From: an uncultured Clostridia bacterium
GTDB taxonomy: Bacteria > Bacillota > Clostridia > Christensenellales > QALW01
Assembly: GCA_934465535.1 (NCBI GenBank)
Contig: CAKSKV010000001.1
Coordinates: forward strand, 1 to 64,000
Direction: 5' to 3'
Length of the DNA stretch: 64,000 bases
Made by a program: the position numbers and the translations under genes. The notes under the pieces are model-generated. The model did not search any database. It was not told the DNA's origin and was given only the letters and a program-made list of their open reading frames with translations. Position 1 is the stretch's first letter. Every line of letters starts with the position of its first letter. This document shows, one piece after another, positions 16,792-25,598 of the stretch.

Positions 16792-16890
16792 ATATGTGCT
16801 TTAGGCAAAACGGCACAGCATAAAAACACATGCACCGCACCGGCATATATGCGGGAGCGGCTGCAAAAAAATGCCGTAAAGAGGATAATA

Positions 16891-17790
16891 ATGAACAGGG
16901 AAAACGATATCTGCACTTCGCAGGGTGAAACCGGCGAAAAAATTCCGCAGGCCCCGGTTTGCGTTTATTATTGCGGGCATGAGCAATGCGCGCCGGGTCA
17001 TCGCTTCGGTCCGGCTACGCGCAACCATCATCTGCTGCATTTTGTTGCGCACGGCAGCGGAGAGCTGAAAAATATACACGGCAGATTCCGCGTTGAGGCG
17101 GGGAGCGGCTTTTATATAGCGCCCGGCGAGACCACGGTGTACGGCACCGGCACGGCTGACCCGTGGGAGTATTGCTGGATAGGGCTGGGGGGGAGCGACG
17201 CTTCCAGACTGCTGGCGCTTGCCGGCATAAGCAGCGCGCACCCGGTGTTTGAATGCGATTACGAGGCCGTCAGGGAAATTACGGAGAGAATAAACGCCCG
17301 GCAGGGCATTGACAACAGCATGCAGATGCGCGTTATAAGCGATGTATACACTCTGTTTTCGCTTTTGTGCCGTAACAACGGGACGCCGGTGGTGCAGTGC
17401 GGCGACGATTATGTAAACAAGGCGCTGGCGTTTCTGCGCGAGGTGGCATATTATGATGTAAAGATAGATCAGGTGGCCTCGTATGTGGGGCTGGACCGTT
17501 CGCATCTGTACCGCCTTACGCAGGCGCGCACGGGCAAGAGCCTCAAGGAGCATCTTATACAGTTTCGTCTTGACCGGGCAAAGGAGCTGCTGCAAAGCAC
17601 GGACTTCGGGATAGCGCAGATAGCCGCTGCCTGCGGCTTTAATGACAGCAATCATTTTGCAAAGCTGTTCCGCAGCCGGGTGGGGGTATCGCCGTCGCAG
17701 TACAGAAGCAGCCGCCGATCCCATGAAAGCGCCGAGATATTTTTTACAGGGGAAGAGCCGCCGCGGGAAAACGGGGACGGCCAAGGATAA
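16891..17790 (+). CDS. AraC-family transcriptional regulator
   Basis: A 299-residue regulator with an N-terminal cupin-like sensor region (GPATRNHHLLHFVAHGSGEL...FYIAPGETTVYG, about residues 30-100) and a C-terminal AraC double helix-turn-helix (IDQVASYVGLDRSHLYRLTQARTGKSL...IAQIAAACGFNDSNHFAKLFRSRVGVSPSQYR). This layout is typical of sugar-responsive activators. The ATG at 16891 has AAAGAGG upstream; the frame is open to 16633 without a site. No adjacent target gene is obvious, so its regulon is unknown. Confidence 0.9.
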   Translation: MNRENDICTSQGETGEKIPQAPVCVYYCGHEQCAPGHRFGPATRNHHLLHFVAHGSGELKNIHGRFRVEAGSGFYIAPGETTVYGTGTADPWEYCWIGLGGSDASRLLALAGISSAHPVFECDYEAVREITERINARQGIDNSMQMRVISDVYTLFSLLCRNNGTPVVQCGDDYVNKALAFLREVAYYDVKIDQVASYVGLDRSHLYRLTQARTGKSLKEHLIQFRLDRAKELLQSTDFGIAQIAAACGFNDSNHFAKLFRSRVGVSPSQYRSSRRSHESAEIFFTGEEPPRENGDGQG

Positions 17791-17956
17791 AGCGCAAAGA
17801 AGGCGGAATTATCCGTAACGCCGGCGTTGAGGCGCGAATAGTATAAAAGCGGGCGGCGCAGTTACGGGGTATGCGGTTTTATCCCCTTGCCGGCAGGCGT
17901 GCGGCGCTTACACGCGGGCATAGCGGGCACATACTGCCCTTGGAAAATAAAAGCTG

Positions 17957-17985
17957 TTGCTAAAGAGCAATAAAAATGATAAAAT
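17957..17985 (+). promoter_or_regulatory. Promoter of the FmdB-type gene (and possibly murA)
   Basis: TTGCTA (17957-17962), a 17-bp spacer and TAAAAT (17980-17985) lie 43 bases upstream of the FmdB-type start codon. Confidence 0.6.
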
Positions 17986-18028
17986 ATCATGGAATTCTTT
18001 GATGATACTTATGGTTTCGGAGGTAAAA

Positions 18029-18235
18029 ATGCCGATTCTTGATTTCAAATGCAGCCGCTGCGGCTGTGTTTTTGAGGAGCTTATAAAATCCGCTTCCGCC
18101 GACCTTGCAAAGGTGCGCTGCCCGGAGTGCGGCGCGGAAAAGCCCGAAAGGGTGTATCAGGGCAAGTGCTTAAGTGCGGGGCATACATCGGGCTGCACGC
18201 ATAACTGTGCCACCTGCCCGGGCTGCGGCAAGTGA
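18029..18235 (+). CDS. FmdB-family zinc-ribbon protein
   Basis: A 68-residue protein starting MPILDFKCSRCGCVFEELI, the FmdB/putative regulatory zinc-ribbon signature, with a second CPECG pair at about residues 30-34. The C-terminal tail is also Cys/His-rich (HTSGCTHNCATCPGCGK), which is unusual in its density of metal ligands. The start is fixed by GGAGG nine bases upstream; a longer frame from 17957 has no site. The family's function is not well established. murA starts about 100 bases downstream on the same strand. Confidence 0.88.
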   Translation: MPILDFKCSRCGCVFEELIKSASADLAKVRCPECGAEKPERVYQGKCLSAGHTSGCTHNCATCPGCGK

Positions 18236-18337
18236 AAAGGGCATGTGCAGCCGCGCCGCAATGCGTTTCGGGGCGTTGCTTTTGAGGCGTATATCAGGCG
18301 CAGATATTAAAAATTTCTCATTCGTCGGGGGTTGTTG

Positions 18338-19585
18338 ATGGAAAGGCTGATAATAAACGGCGGGCGCAGGCTGCGCGGTGAAATATCCGTAAGCGGTGCA
18401 AAAAATGCCGGGCTGCCGGTAATGGCGGCGGCGGCGCTGTGCGACGATGTATGCATAATAGATAATCTTCCCTATGTGAAGGATATAATCATAATGGCGC
18501 AGCTGCTCCGGGCAATGGGGGCAGATGTGGAACTTTCGCCTGCCGGACGGGCGGTGATAGACCCCCGCGGCATAAGAAATGTGATACCGCCGGAGGATAT
18601 GGTGGCAAAGATGCGGGCCTCTACATATCTTATGGGCATACTGCTGGGGCGTTTCAACGAGGCCTGTGTTCCTCCGCCCGGGGGATGCTCTATCGGCGCA
18701 CGCCCGATTGACCAGCATCTGCGCGGCTTTGAAGCGCTTGGGGCAAAGGTGAGCGAGGGGGAATATCTTACCCTTAAGGCGGAGAAGCTGGTGGGGAGCG
18801 ATGTGTACCTTGAGGCCAGCGTGGGCGCCACGATAAACATCATTCTTGCAGCCGCCAAGGCAGAGGGAGTGACGGTTATTCACGGCTGCGCTAAGGAGCC
18901 GCATGTAGTGGATGTGGCAAACTTTCTGAACAACATGGGGGCAAGCATACGCGGAGCCGGCACGGATACCATAAGAATACGCGGAGTTAAAAATCTGCGC
19001 TCCACAAGCTATACCATAATTCCCGACCAGATAGAAACCGGTACATGGATGATCATTGCGGCCGCGACAAAGGGCGATGTGGTGATAAAAAACTGCATCC
19101 CCACCCATATGGAGGTGGTGTCGGATAAGCTGCGCAAGGCGGGAGCTGAGGTAATAGAAGGCGACGATTATCTGCGGGTAAGCTGCGACGGCGAGCTTAC
19201 GGCAACAAACATACGCACGATGGTTTATCCCGGCTTTCCCACCGATCTTCAGCAGCCCATGAGCGCCATGCTTACGGTGGCGCGCGGGCGCAGCGTTATA
19301 ACCGAAACAATATACGAGCAGCGCTACCGTCACCTTGAGGAGATGCGCCGCATGGGGGCAAAGGTGCAGGTGGAGGATCGCGTGGCCTTTATAGACGGAG
19401 TGGATAAGCTTTACGGACGCACGGTGGAGGCAAGCGACCTTCGTGCGGGAGCGGCGCTGATCGTAGCGGGGCTTATTGCCGAGGGGACTACCACAATAGG
19501 CGGGGTAAAATATATCGACAGAGGCTATGAGCGCATAGAGGATAAGCTTATCGGCATAGGCGCCGATGTGCGCAGGGAACCGTGA
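18338..19585 (+). CDS. murA: UDP-N-acetylglucosamine 1-carboxyvinyltransferase
   Basis: A 415-residue enzyme that transfers enolpyruvate to UDP-GlcNAc in the first committed step of peptidoglycan synthesis. SVSGAKNAGLPVMAAAAL is the conserved N-terminus and the catalytic Cys is Cys117 in PPPGGCSIGARPIDQH, so fosfomycin sensitivity is expected because the Cys is not replaced by Asp. VYPGFPTDLQQPMSAMLT is also typical. The length is normal. ATG at 18338 is preferred; a TTG two codons earlier is possible. A G-rich run upstream is a weak ribosome site. Confidence 0.96.
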   Translation: MERLIINGGRRLRGEISVSGAKNAGLPVMAAAALCDDVCIIDNLPYVKDIIIMAQLLRAMGADVELSPAGRAVIDPRGIRNVIPPEDMVAKMRASTYLMGILLGRFNEACVPPPGGCSIGARPIDQHLRGFEALGAKVSEGEYLTLKAEKLVGSDVYLEASVGATINIILAAAKAEGVTVIHGCAKEPHVVDVANFLNNMGASIRGAGTDTIRIRGVKNLRSTSYTIIPDQIETGTWMIIAAATKGDVVIKNCIPTHMEVVSDKLRKAGAEVIEGDDYLRVSCDGELTATNIRTMVYPGFPTDLQQPMSAMLTVARGRSVITETIYEQRYRHLEEMRRMGAKVQVEDRVAFIDGVDKLYGRTVEASDLRAGAALIVAGLIAEGTTTIGGVKYIDRGYERIEDKLIGIGADVRREP

Positions 19586-19620
19586 TTTTTATTTAATATA
19601 ATGTATTGATTTTCGAATTC

Positions 19621-19655
19621 AAAAAACGGAAGACCGCCGGTCTTCCGTTTTTTTT
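19621..19655. terminator. Bidirectional terminator after murA
   Basis: ACGGAAGACC-GCC-GGTCTTCCGT forms a strong stem with six A on the left and eight T on the right, between converging genes. Confidence 0.9.
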
Positions 19656-19711
19656 ATATGCATTTGTATTTAGGTGAGCAAACGGTCTGCGCACGGCTGC
19701 GGCGGAGTAAG

Positions 19712-20308
19712 CTATTTTTTCAGGCTCAGGGTAAGCGCGGTTATGCAAAGGGGTACGCTCAGGAGCGTATTTGAAAGGTCCACGGTGCATATTGCGTTTA
19801 TAACGGTGCTGTTGTTGTCGATTCGCCTAAGAACTATAAGCACCCAGGAAAGCAGAAGCACGCAGCAGGCCGCGGTTATAAGCGGGCGGCGCGTTTCAAA
19901 TTTTCCGAAGCATTTAAGCACATATACTATAAGCAGCACGGCATAGCCTATTGCAACTGCGGCTTTAAGCACGCTTATCACGGAAAAGGAGGCAATATCC
20001 AATATGCCGCCGGAGAGCGTATTTTGCAAAAGCGCTATAAGCCCGAAAACATCCGCCGCCATATATATGCACAAAAGCCCTACCGGCAGAGCGGTTTTTT
20101 TAAGCCCGCGCGGCGCTCCCAGCAGCACGGACAGGGCAAGCAGTATAAAAATCACTGCCGGTATTGCGGCGGCTATTATTGCAGCGGTTCCCGAAGAAAG
20201 GCTTTCGATAAATGCGCCGGTATACTGTACCGCCTGAAGCACCGACAGCAGCACTGCCACATAGAACCAGGCGTTTTTGGTATCGGCCTTAAGAGTTGTT
20301 TTTCCCAT
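19712..20308 (-). CDS. Hypothetical six-helix membrane protein
   Basis: A 198-residue protein with about six hydrophobic helices and short charged loops, ending in SLKK. I do not recognise a family. It begins 103 bases after the LarE gene ends on the same strand and could be co-transcribed. The start has an AAAGG-type site some distance upstream. It ends with TAG, which shows that TAG serves as an ordinary stop in this genome. Confidence 0.65.
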   Translation of the reverse strand: MGKTTLKADTKNAWFYVAVLLSVLQAVQYTGAFIESLSSGTAAIIAAAIPAVIFILLALSVLLGAPRGLKKTALPVGLLCIYMAADVFGLIALLQNTLSGGILDIASFSVISVLKAAVAIGYAVLLIVYVLKCFGKFETRRPLITAACCVLLLSWVLIVLRRIDNNSTVINAICTVDLSNTLLSVPLCITALTLSLKK

Positions 20309-20389
20309 ATGCTTTTTAGTATCCTTTTAGTTATTTATAATTTTACGCCGTGCGCCGTGAAAAGAGGCCGCAAGCCCCTCATCCTGCCT

Positions 20390-21166
20390 TCAGAGGCTTT
20401 TTGAATAGCCGCCTATGTCCACCGACACATGGTCAAAACCCATGGCAAGCAGAGCGGCGTGAAGCTCGTCCCGGTGCGGATCCAGAATAAAGCGCAGAAG
20501 CTCGTTTTTTTCAAGCTCGATGCGTGCGCAGTAGCCCTGCATGCGCACCCGTATATTGTCGTAGCCGCTCTTGTGCAGCAGCAGCTCGGCCTGCTCTATT
20601 ATGTGCAGCTTGTCCGGGGACAGACGCTCGCCGGCGGGAAGCCGGGTGGCAAGGCAGGCGTAGGTGGCGCGGTTGCGTGCGGGAACACCGGCAATGTTTG
20701 CAAGGCGGCGCACATCCTCCTTGGTAAAGCCGCATTCGGCAAGGGGGCTTATGATGCCGCATTCCCTTGCGGCTCGGGTGCCGGGGGTGTTTTGGGCATA
20801 GTCATCGGCATTGCTGCCCTCGATAACCGTGTAAAGCTCCTGCTCCTCCGCCGCTTTTTTTATGCGGCGGTAAAGCGCGCGGCGGCAGTAATAGCAGCGG
20901 CCGGGCAGATTGTCCCGCAGCCCCTCCACCGCAAGAATGTCCGAAGTAACGGTAATATGCGGTGTCTTCAGAGCGGCGGCGTAGGCGCAGGCGTTGTCCT
21001 TTTCCCAAATGGGATGAATGGGAGAGACATATGTTATTGCCGGAGTGCCGGGGCGCACGGAGGCGGCCGCCCAAAGCAGCAGACTGCTGTCCAGCCCGCC
21101 GGAGTAGGCTACGGCAAAAGGCTCGGTTTTCTCAAGAAAGAGCATAAGGCGATCCATATCCTTCAT
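20390..21166 (-). CDS. larE: ATP-dependent sacrificial sulfur transferase LarE-like
   Basis: A 258-residue PP-loop protein. SGGLDSSLLL (residues 22-31) is the PP-loop that adenylates the substrate. RCYYCRRALY and YACLATRLPAGE match LarE; the Cys in ACLATR corresponds to the sulfur donor of Lactobacillus LarE, which gives its own Cys sulfur to the nickel-pincer cofactor precursor of lactate racemase. larB, larC and larA are not in this window, so the in vivo role is open, and the cofactor pathway may be elsewhere or absent. ATG at 21166 is preferred; an in-frame ATG at 21205 lacks a good site. Confidence 0.85.
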   Translation of the reverse strand: MKDMDRLMLFLEKTEPFAVAYSGGLDSSLLLWAAASVRPGTPAITYVSPIHPIWEKDNACAYAAALKTPHITVTSDILAVEGLRDNLPGRCYYCRRALYRRIKKAAEEQELYTVIEGSNADDYAQNTPGTRAARECGIISPLAECGFTKEDVRRLANIAGVPARNRATYACLATRLPAGERLSPDKLHIIEQAELLLHKSGYDNIRVRMQGYCARIELEKNELLRFILDPHRDELHAALLAMGFDHVSVDIGGYSKSL

Positions 21167-21469
21167 AACAGCTACCCCTTTCGCGGAATCGGTGCCGGCA
21201 GGCACGACCCCATGGCTGCATTATAGCATTTTACGCCCGTTTTTTCAATAATAATCTGAAATATTTGATAATGCGCGGCGTAAATATCCGTGATGCGCGG
21301 TGAAAATATGTCGGCCAAGAAGCGGCGCAGTCCATGCGGCGGCTGTTCGGGGCGAGCTTTAATATCCATTGCAAAAAATCGGCAAAAAGAATATAATGTA
21401 TCCGGTATGATATGCACAGGCGAACTGCCCGTGCAAACCGGCCGCAACAGCGGCGGCTGCGGAGGAGCA

Positions 21470-22327
21470 ATGAGGCTGGAAGAGGTTATAAAAAGGCAAG
21501 GCGAATATCTGGAGCGGGCGGCAGTGCCGGAGGGACACACCGATGCCGAATGGATAATCAGTGCGGTAACGGGGCTTGGCAGGGTGCGCCTGCGCCTTGA
21601 AAAGGATGCCGTGCTTACGCAGGAGCAGTGCGAAAAAATAGAACGGCTTTGCGCAAGACGGGCGCAAAGGGAGCCGCTGCAATATATTCTGGGCACGCAG
21701 AGCTTTATGTCGCTGGAGCTGCATACGGATGCGCGCGCGCTTATTCCGCGGCCGGAAACCGAGCTGCTGGGGGAATACTGCGTGCAGGAGATAAAAAGGT
21801 CATACGGCGAAGAAATGCCCGTTTTGCTGCTGGATATGTGCACCGGCAGCGGCGCGCTGGCGCTGGGTGTTGCGGCGCAGGCGGGCAATGTTCGGGCGGT
21901 GGGCGCGGATATCAGCCGGGAGGCGCTGACGCTGGCGGAGGAAAACTGCGCGCTTTGCGGCCTTGAGGACAGGGTGAGCTTTGTAAGAAGCGATTTGTTT
22001 TCCGCTGTTGACGGGCAGTATGACGCCATTGTTTCCAATCCGCCCTATATTCCTTCAAAAGTTATCGCCTCCCTTGAGCCGGAGGTGCGTTCGTATGAGC
22101 CGAGATTGGCGCTGGACGGCGGCGCGGCGGGCACGGAAATATATGCACGCCTTATTCCGCAGGCGGCGCAAAGGCTGAAGACGGGCGGCTTTTTGGCGCT
22201 GGAGGCAGAGGAATTCGAGTTTGACACAATAGAGCGCATGTTCGGCGATACGGGCTGCTTTGAGAATTTCCGCACATTTTGCGATTATTCCGGGCAGAAG
22301 CGCTTTTGCAGCGCAAAAAGGAAATAA
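21470..22327 (+). CDS. prmC: Release factor glutamine methyltransferase
   Basis: A 285-residue SAM-dependent methyltransferase that N5-methylates the GGQ glutamine of class-1 release factors. DMCTGSGALALGVA is the SAM-binding motif, and SNPPYIPS (NPPY at residues 190-193) is the catalytic motif. The N-terminal helical domain with REPLQYILG is typical of PrmC/HemK. GGAGG lies eight bases before the ATG; a longer frame to 21290 is not supported. It directly precedes prfA, its substrate gene, a common arrangement. Confidence 0.95.
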   Translation: MRLEEVIKRQGEYLERAAVPEGHTDAEWIISAVTGLGRVRLRLEKDAVLTQEQCEKIERLCARRAQREPLQYILGTQSFMSLELHTDARALIPRPETELLGEYCVQEIKRSYGEEMPVLLLDMCTGSGALALGVAAQAGNVRAVGADISREALTLAEENCALCGLEDRVSFVRSDLFSAVDGQYDAIVSNPPYIPSKVIASLEPEVRSYEPRLALDGGAAGTEIYARLIPQAAQRLKTGGFLALEAEEFEFDTIERMFGDTGCFENFRTFCDYSGQKRFCSAKRK

Positions 22328-22386
22328 TCAAAAGCATTTCGAAAAAAGGGAGAGGGCTCCCTCAGTATTGTTTAAGAGGTAGATTC

Positions 22387-23457
22387 ATGGAAGAAAAGCT
22401 GGAAGAGATGAGCGTCAGGTTTGAGGAGTTAGAGCATATGCTTGCGCAGCCCGATATAATTGCCGATCAGGAGAAATGGCAGGCGCTGGCGCGGGAGCAT
22501 GCGCATTTAAGCGGTATCATGGAGGCCTATGCAGGCTATAAAACGCTGGCGGAGTCGGTAAAAGAGGCGCGGGAGCTGGAAAACGGGGAGGATCCGGAGC
22601 TGCGGGAGCTTGCGGCATCGGAGCTTGCGGTAAACCTGCCCCGCCTTGAGGCGGCGGAGCGGGAGCTTGCGCAGCTGCTTGTGCCGGAGGATCCGCAGGA
22701 TAACAAAAATGTGGTTCTGGAGCTGCGCGCGGGCACAGGCGGCGAGGAAGCGGCGCTTTTTGCCATGGACCTTATGCGTATGTACACCCGGTATGCCGAA
22801 TCCAAGGGCTGGCGTTTTGAGGTTATAAGCGCAAGCCAAACCGATATAGGCGGCATAAAGGAGGCGGAATGTCTTATAAGCGGCTCCAAGGTGTACCGCA
22901 ATCTGCGCTATGAAAGCGGAGTGCACCGCGTGCAGCGCATACCGGCTACGGAAAGCGGCGGCAGAATACACACCTCGGCGGCCACCGTGGCGGTGCTGCC
23001 GGAGGCTACGGATGTGGATGTTACCATTGCGCCGGGCGACCTTATAATAGAGACCCATCGCTCCAGCGGCGCGGGCGGGCAGCACATAAACAAGACGGAG
23101 TCCGCCATCCGCATGATACATGTGCCCACCGGCATTGTGGTGAACTGCCAGGATGAGCGCAGTCAGATGAAAAACAGGGAAAAGGCCATGCAGGTTATGA
23201 AAACCAGAGTAGCGGATTATTACCGCTCGGCAGCGCAGAAGCAGTACGGAGATGAGCGGCGCAGTCAGATAGGCAGCGGTGACCGTTCGGAACGCATAAG
23301 AACCTACAATTTCCCTCAGGGGCGGGTGACGGATCACCGCATAGGGCTTACGCTTTATAAGCTGGAGGCCTTCCTTGCCGGCGATATGGAGGAAATGATA
23401 TCCGCTTTGGTGCTTGCCGGAAGCACGGGAGAAATGGGCGAGGCGCAGGAGGAATAA
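22387..23457 (+). CDS. prfA: Peptide chain release factor 1
   Basis: A 356-residue class-1 release factor that reads UAA and UAG. The GGQ motif (residues 230-232, GAGGQHINKT) triggers peptide release, and the PAT tripeptide in VQRIPATESGGRIHTS identifies RF1 rather than RF2. The length is normal. AAGAGG precedes the ATG. The next gene starts one base after its TAA, suggesting one operon. Its presence means UAG codons should be terminated efficiently, which bears on the amber codon in the nuclease gene. Confidence 0.97.
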   Translation: MEEKLEEMSVRFEELEHMLAQPDIIADQEKWQALAREHAHLSGIMEAYAGYKTLAESVKEARELENGEDPELRELAASELAVNLPRLEAAERELAQLLVPEDPQDNKNVVLELRAGTGGEEAALFAMDLMRMYTRYAESKGWRFEVISASQTDIGGIKEAECLISGSKVYRNLRYESGVHRVQRIPATESGGRIHTSAATVAVLPEATDVDVTIAPGDLIIETHRSSGAGGQHINKTESAIRMIHVPTGIVVNCQDERSQMKNREKAMQVMKTRVADYYRSAAQKQYGDERRSQIGSGDRSERIRTYNFPQGRVTDHRIGLTLYKLEAFLAGDMEEMISALVLAGSTGEMGEAQEE

Positions 23458-23458
23458 T

Positions 23459-24457
23459 ATGAAGACACAGCTGCTTAAGGCATGCCCGGAATGCCTTAAA
23501 AAGGGCGCCGAAATAATCCGCGCAGGCGGACTTGTGGCCTTCCCCACGGAGACGGTATACGGGCTGGGCGCCGACGCGATGAACGGAGAGGCGGTAAACG
23601 ATATTTTCCGTGCCAAGGGGCGGCCCAACGATAATCCCCTAATAGTGCATGTATGCTCAAAGGAGCAGATGAAGGAGCTGGGCTATTGGAACGACAATGC
23701 CGAGGCGGTATATGAGGCTTTTATGCCGGGGCCCATCACGATGGTGCTTAAAAAAAAGCAGCTGCCGCCGGAGGTAACGGCGGGGCTGGACACGGTGGGG
23801 CTGCGCTTTCCGGTGCACCCCGATGCACAGAAATTTTTGGCGCTTGCGGGCCCGGTCGCGGCGCCCAGCGCAAATCTTTCGGGCAAGCCGTCGCCCACCT
23901 GCGCACAGCATGTGTTTGCGGATTTTGACGGGAAGATACCGCTGATAATTGACGGCGGCGAGTGCGGCGTGGGGGTGGAATCCACAGTGATATCCCTTGC
24001 GGAGCGCCCCGTGCTGCTGCGTCCCGGCGGAATAACCCCGGAGCAGCTTAAGGCAGTGCTGCCGGATATGTATATCCATGAGGCAGTGCTTAAAAACATT
24101 ACTTTGGATGCCGTGGCATCGCCCGGCATGAAATACAAGCACTATGCCCCGGAGGCAAGAGTGGTGCTTACGCGCTCAGACGGCAAGGCGCTGCTTGCGG
24201 ACGCACTGGCTCACGGAGTAAGAGCGGAGCTTTTCGGAGACGAACGGGCGGAGGTGCAGGCGCATGAGCTTTTTGCCCGCCTGCGTCAGGCCGATGAAAT
24301 GGGGCTGGAGCTTGTAATATTCAGCGCGCCCTCCTGCGACGGAGTGGGGCTGTCCGTAATGAATCGCCTGCTGCGTGCTTCTGCATTTACCGTGCTGTCC
24401 CCGGGAGAGGAGATAACGGTAAATTATTCCGGCGGCAAAGTAAGCCTGCGCGCATGA
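23459..24457 (+). CDS. L-threonylcarbamoyladenylate synthase (Sua5 type)
   Basis: A 332-residue protein that makes threonylcarbamoyl-AMP for the t6A37 modification of ANN-decoding tRNAs. The YrdC domain covers about residues 10-200 (FPTETVYGLGADA, KGRPNDNPLIVHV, PSANLSGKPSPT). A C-terminal Sua5 domain follows, making it the long form (sua5/ywlC) rather than short TsaC. GGAGG lies just before the ATG within the end of prfA. Probably the last gene of prmC-prfA-sua5. Confidence 0.94.
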   Translation: MKTQLLKACPECLKKGAEIIRAGGLVAFPTETVYGLGADAMNGEAVNDIFRAKGRPNDNPLIVHVCSKEQMKELGYWNDNAEAVYEAFMPGPITMVLKKKQLPPEVTAGLDTVGLRFPVHPDAQKFLALAGPVAAPSANLSGKPSPTCAQHVFADFDGKIPLIIDGGECGVGVESTVISLAERPVLLRPGGITPEQLKAVLPDMYIHEAVLKNITLDAVASPGMKYKHYAPEARVVLTRSDGKALLADALAHGVRAELFGDERAEVQAHELFARLRQADEMGLELVIFSAPSCDGVGLSVMNRLLRASAFTVLSPGEEITVNYSGGKVSLRA

Positions 24458-24604
24458 CGGGCAAGCGGAAAAAAGCTTGGCATACGGCGGCAAAATAAGC
24501 CGCGGCAGGGCGGAAAAATAACTGCGGAAATAAATTGTGCAGACAAATAAAAAATACGGGTACCGAATTAAATAAAGCGAAAAATAAAACGGGACGGAAC
24601 AGAA

Positions 24605-25429
24605 ATGAGCGCTTTTGAAAGTGTTATAAATAAAATTGTGGAATTTTTGCCGCGTGTGCTGGGAGCGGCTATCATAATATTTGCAGGCTGGCTGCTTAAA
24701 ATGCTGATCATGCGGATAATAAGCAAGATCCTTAAGAAAAAAGTGGAGCCGCTTATGCATATGTTCATAAAAAACAGCGCGGCGATACTTATATGGATAG
24801 TTATAATAATTGCCGCCATGGCGGAACTTGGCATAAACACCACAAGTGTTATAACAATGCTGGGAACGGCCGGCGTGGCAATAAGCCTTGCACTTCAGGG
24901 AAGCCTTAGCAATATAGCAAGCGGGCTGCTGCTTATGGTAAGCAAGGTGCTTCGCGGCGGGGATTTTGTATCGATAAACGGAGTGGAGGGCAAGGTCGTA
25001 AGCACCGACCTTATGTTTACCCATCTGGATACTACGGACAATAAGCATATAGCGGTGCCAAACTCTGGCATTACTGCTACAAACATTATCAACTATACCT
25101 ACAATGCCACAAGGCGGGTGGATCTTGAATTTACAGCCGGCTATGAGGATGATATATCAAGGGTAAAGTCGGCGCTTGAGCATATATGCGAAAACACCGT
25201 GGGAATACTGGACGAACCGGCATACAGCATAAATGTAAAGGGCTATGACGACAGCGCCATACGCTACAGCGTAAAGGTGTGGTGCGCACGGGATAATTAT
25301 TGGGATGTTTACTTTGCGGTGACGGAAAAGGTAAAAGAGGAATTTGACAGGAGGGGTATAAGCATCCCCTTTAACCAGATAGATGTGCATTTCTTCCCGC
25401 CGGCGGAGGAAAAAAGCGCGTGCGAATAA
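24605..25429 (+). CDS. Small-conductance mechanosensitive channel (MscS family)
   Basis: A 274-residue membrane protein that releases solutes on osmotic downshock. Three N-terminal helices (about residues 15-35, 55-75, 80-105) end in the pore helix TAGVAISLALQGSLSNIASG, typical of MscS TM3. VLRGGDFVSINGVEGKV begins the cytoplasmic beta domain and the C-terminus closes the vestibule (YDDSAIRYSVKVWC). The length matches E. coli MscS (286). A GGGACGGAA site precedes the ATG. Stands alone. Confidence 0.93.
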   Translation: MSAFESVINKIVEFLPRVLGAAIIIFAGWLLKMLIMRIISKILKKKVEPLMHMFIKNSAAILIWIVIIIAAMAELGINTTSVITMLGTAGVAISLALQGSLSNIASGLLLMVSKVLRGGDFVSINGVEGKVVSTDLMFTHLDTTDNKHIAVPNSGITATNIINYTYNATRRVDLEFTAGYEDDISRVKSALEHICENTVGILDEPAYSINVKGYDDSAIRYSVKVWCARDNYWDVYFAVTEKVKEEFDRRGISIPFNQIDVHFFPPAEEKSACE

Positions 25430-25454
25430 GAACGGATGCGGCGGGCAGTATAAG

Positions 25455-25520
25455 TAAACAAAAAACAAAAAACAAAAAACAAAAAACAAAAAACAAAAAA
25501 TAAAAAATAAAAAATAAAAA
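25455..25520. repeat. Tandem heptamer repeat (AAAAAAC)n then (AAAAAAT)n
   Basis: About six copies of a 7-base AAAAAAC unit run into about three copies of AAAAAAT. It lies between the ends of two converging genes, outside any supported coding region. Confidence 0.85.
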
Positions 25521-25521
25521 T

Positions 25522-25560
25522 CAAACAGGCGGGATACCGGGCGGGTACCCGCCTGTTTTC
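25522..25560. terminator. Terminator between mscS and an AraC-family gene
   Basis: AAACAGGCGGG and CCCGCCTGTTTT form an 11-bp stem around a 14-base GC-rich loop. A-rich sequence on the left and TTTT on the right allow use in both directions. Confidence 0.75.
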
Positions 25561-25598
25561 ACGCCCCGCCCACCCGCCCGCCCCGGGGCGTGAATTTT

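Noticed and set aside
25455..25520. Possible CRISPR array
   Set aside because: The units are seven bases, contiguous and without spacers, so it is a simple tandem repeat.
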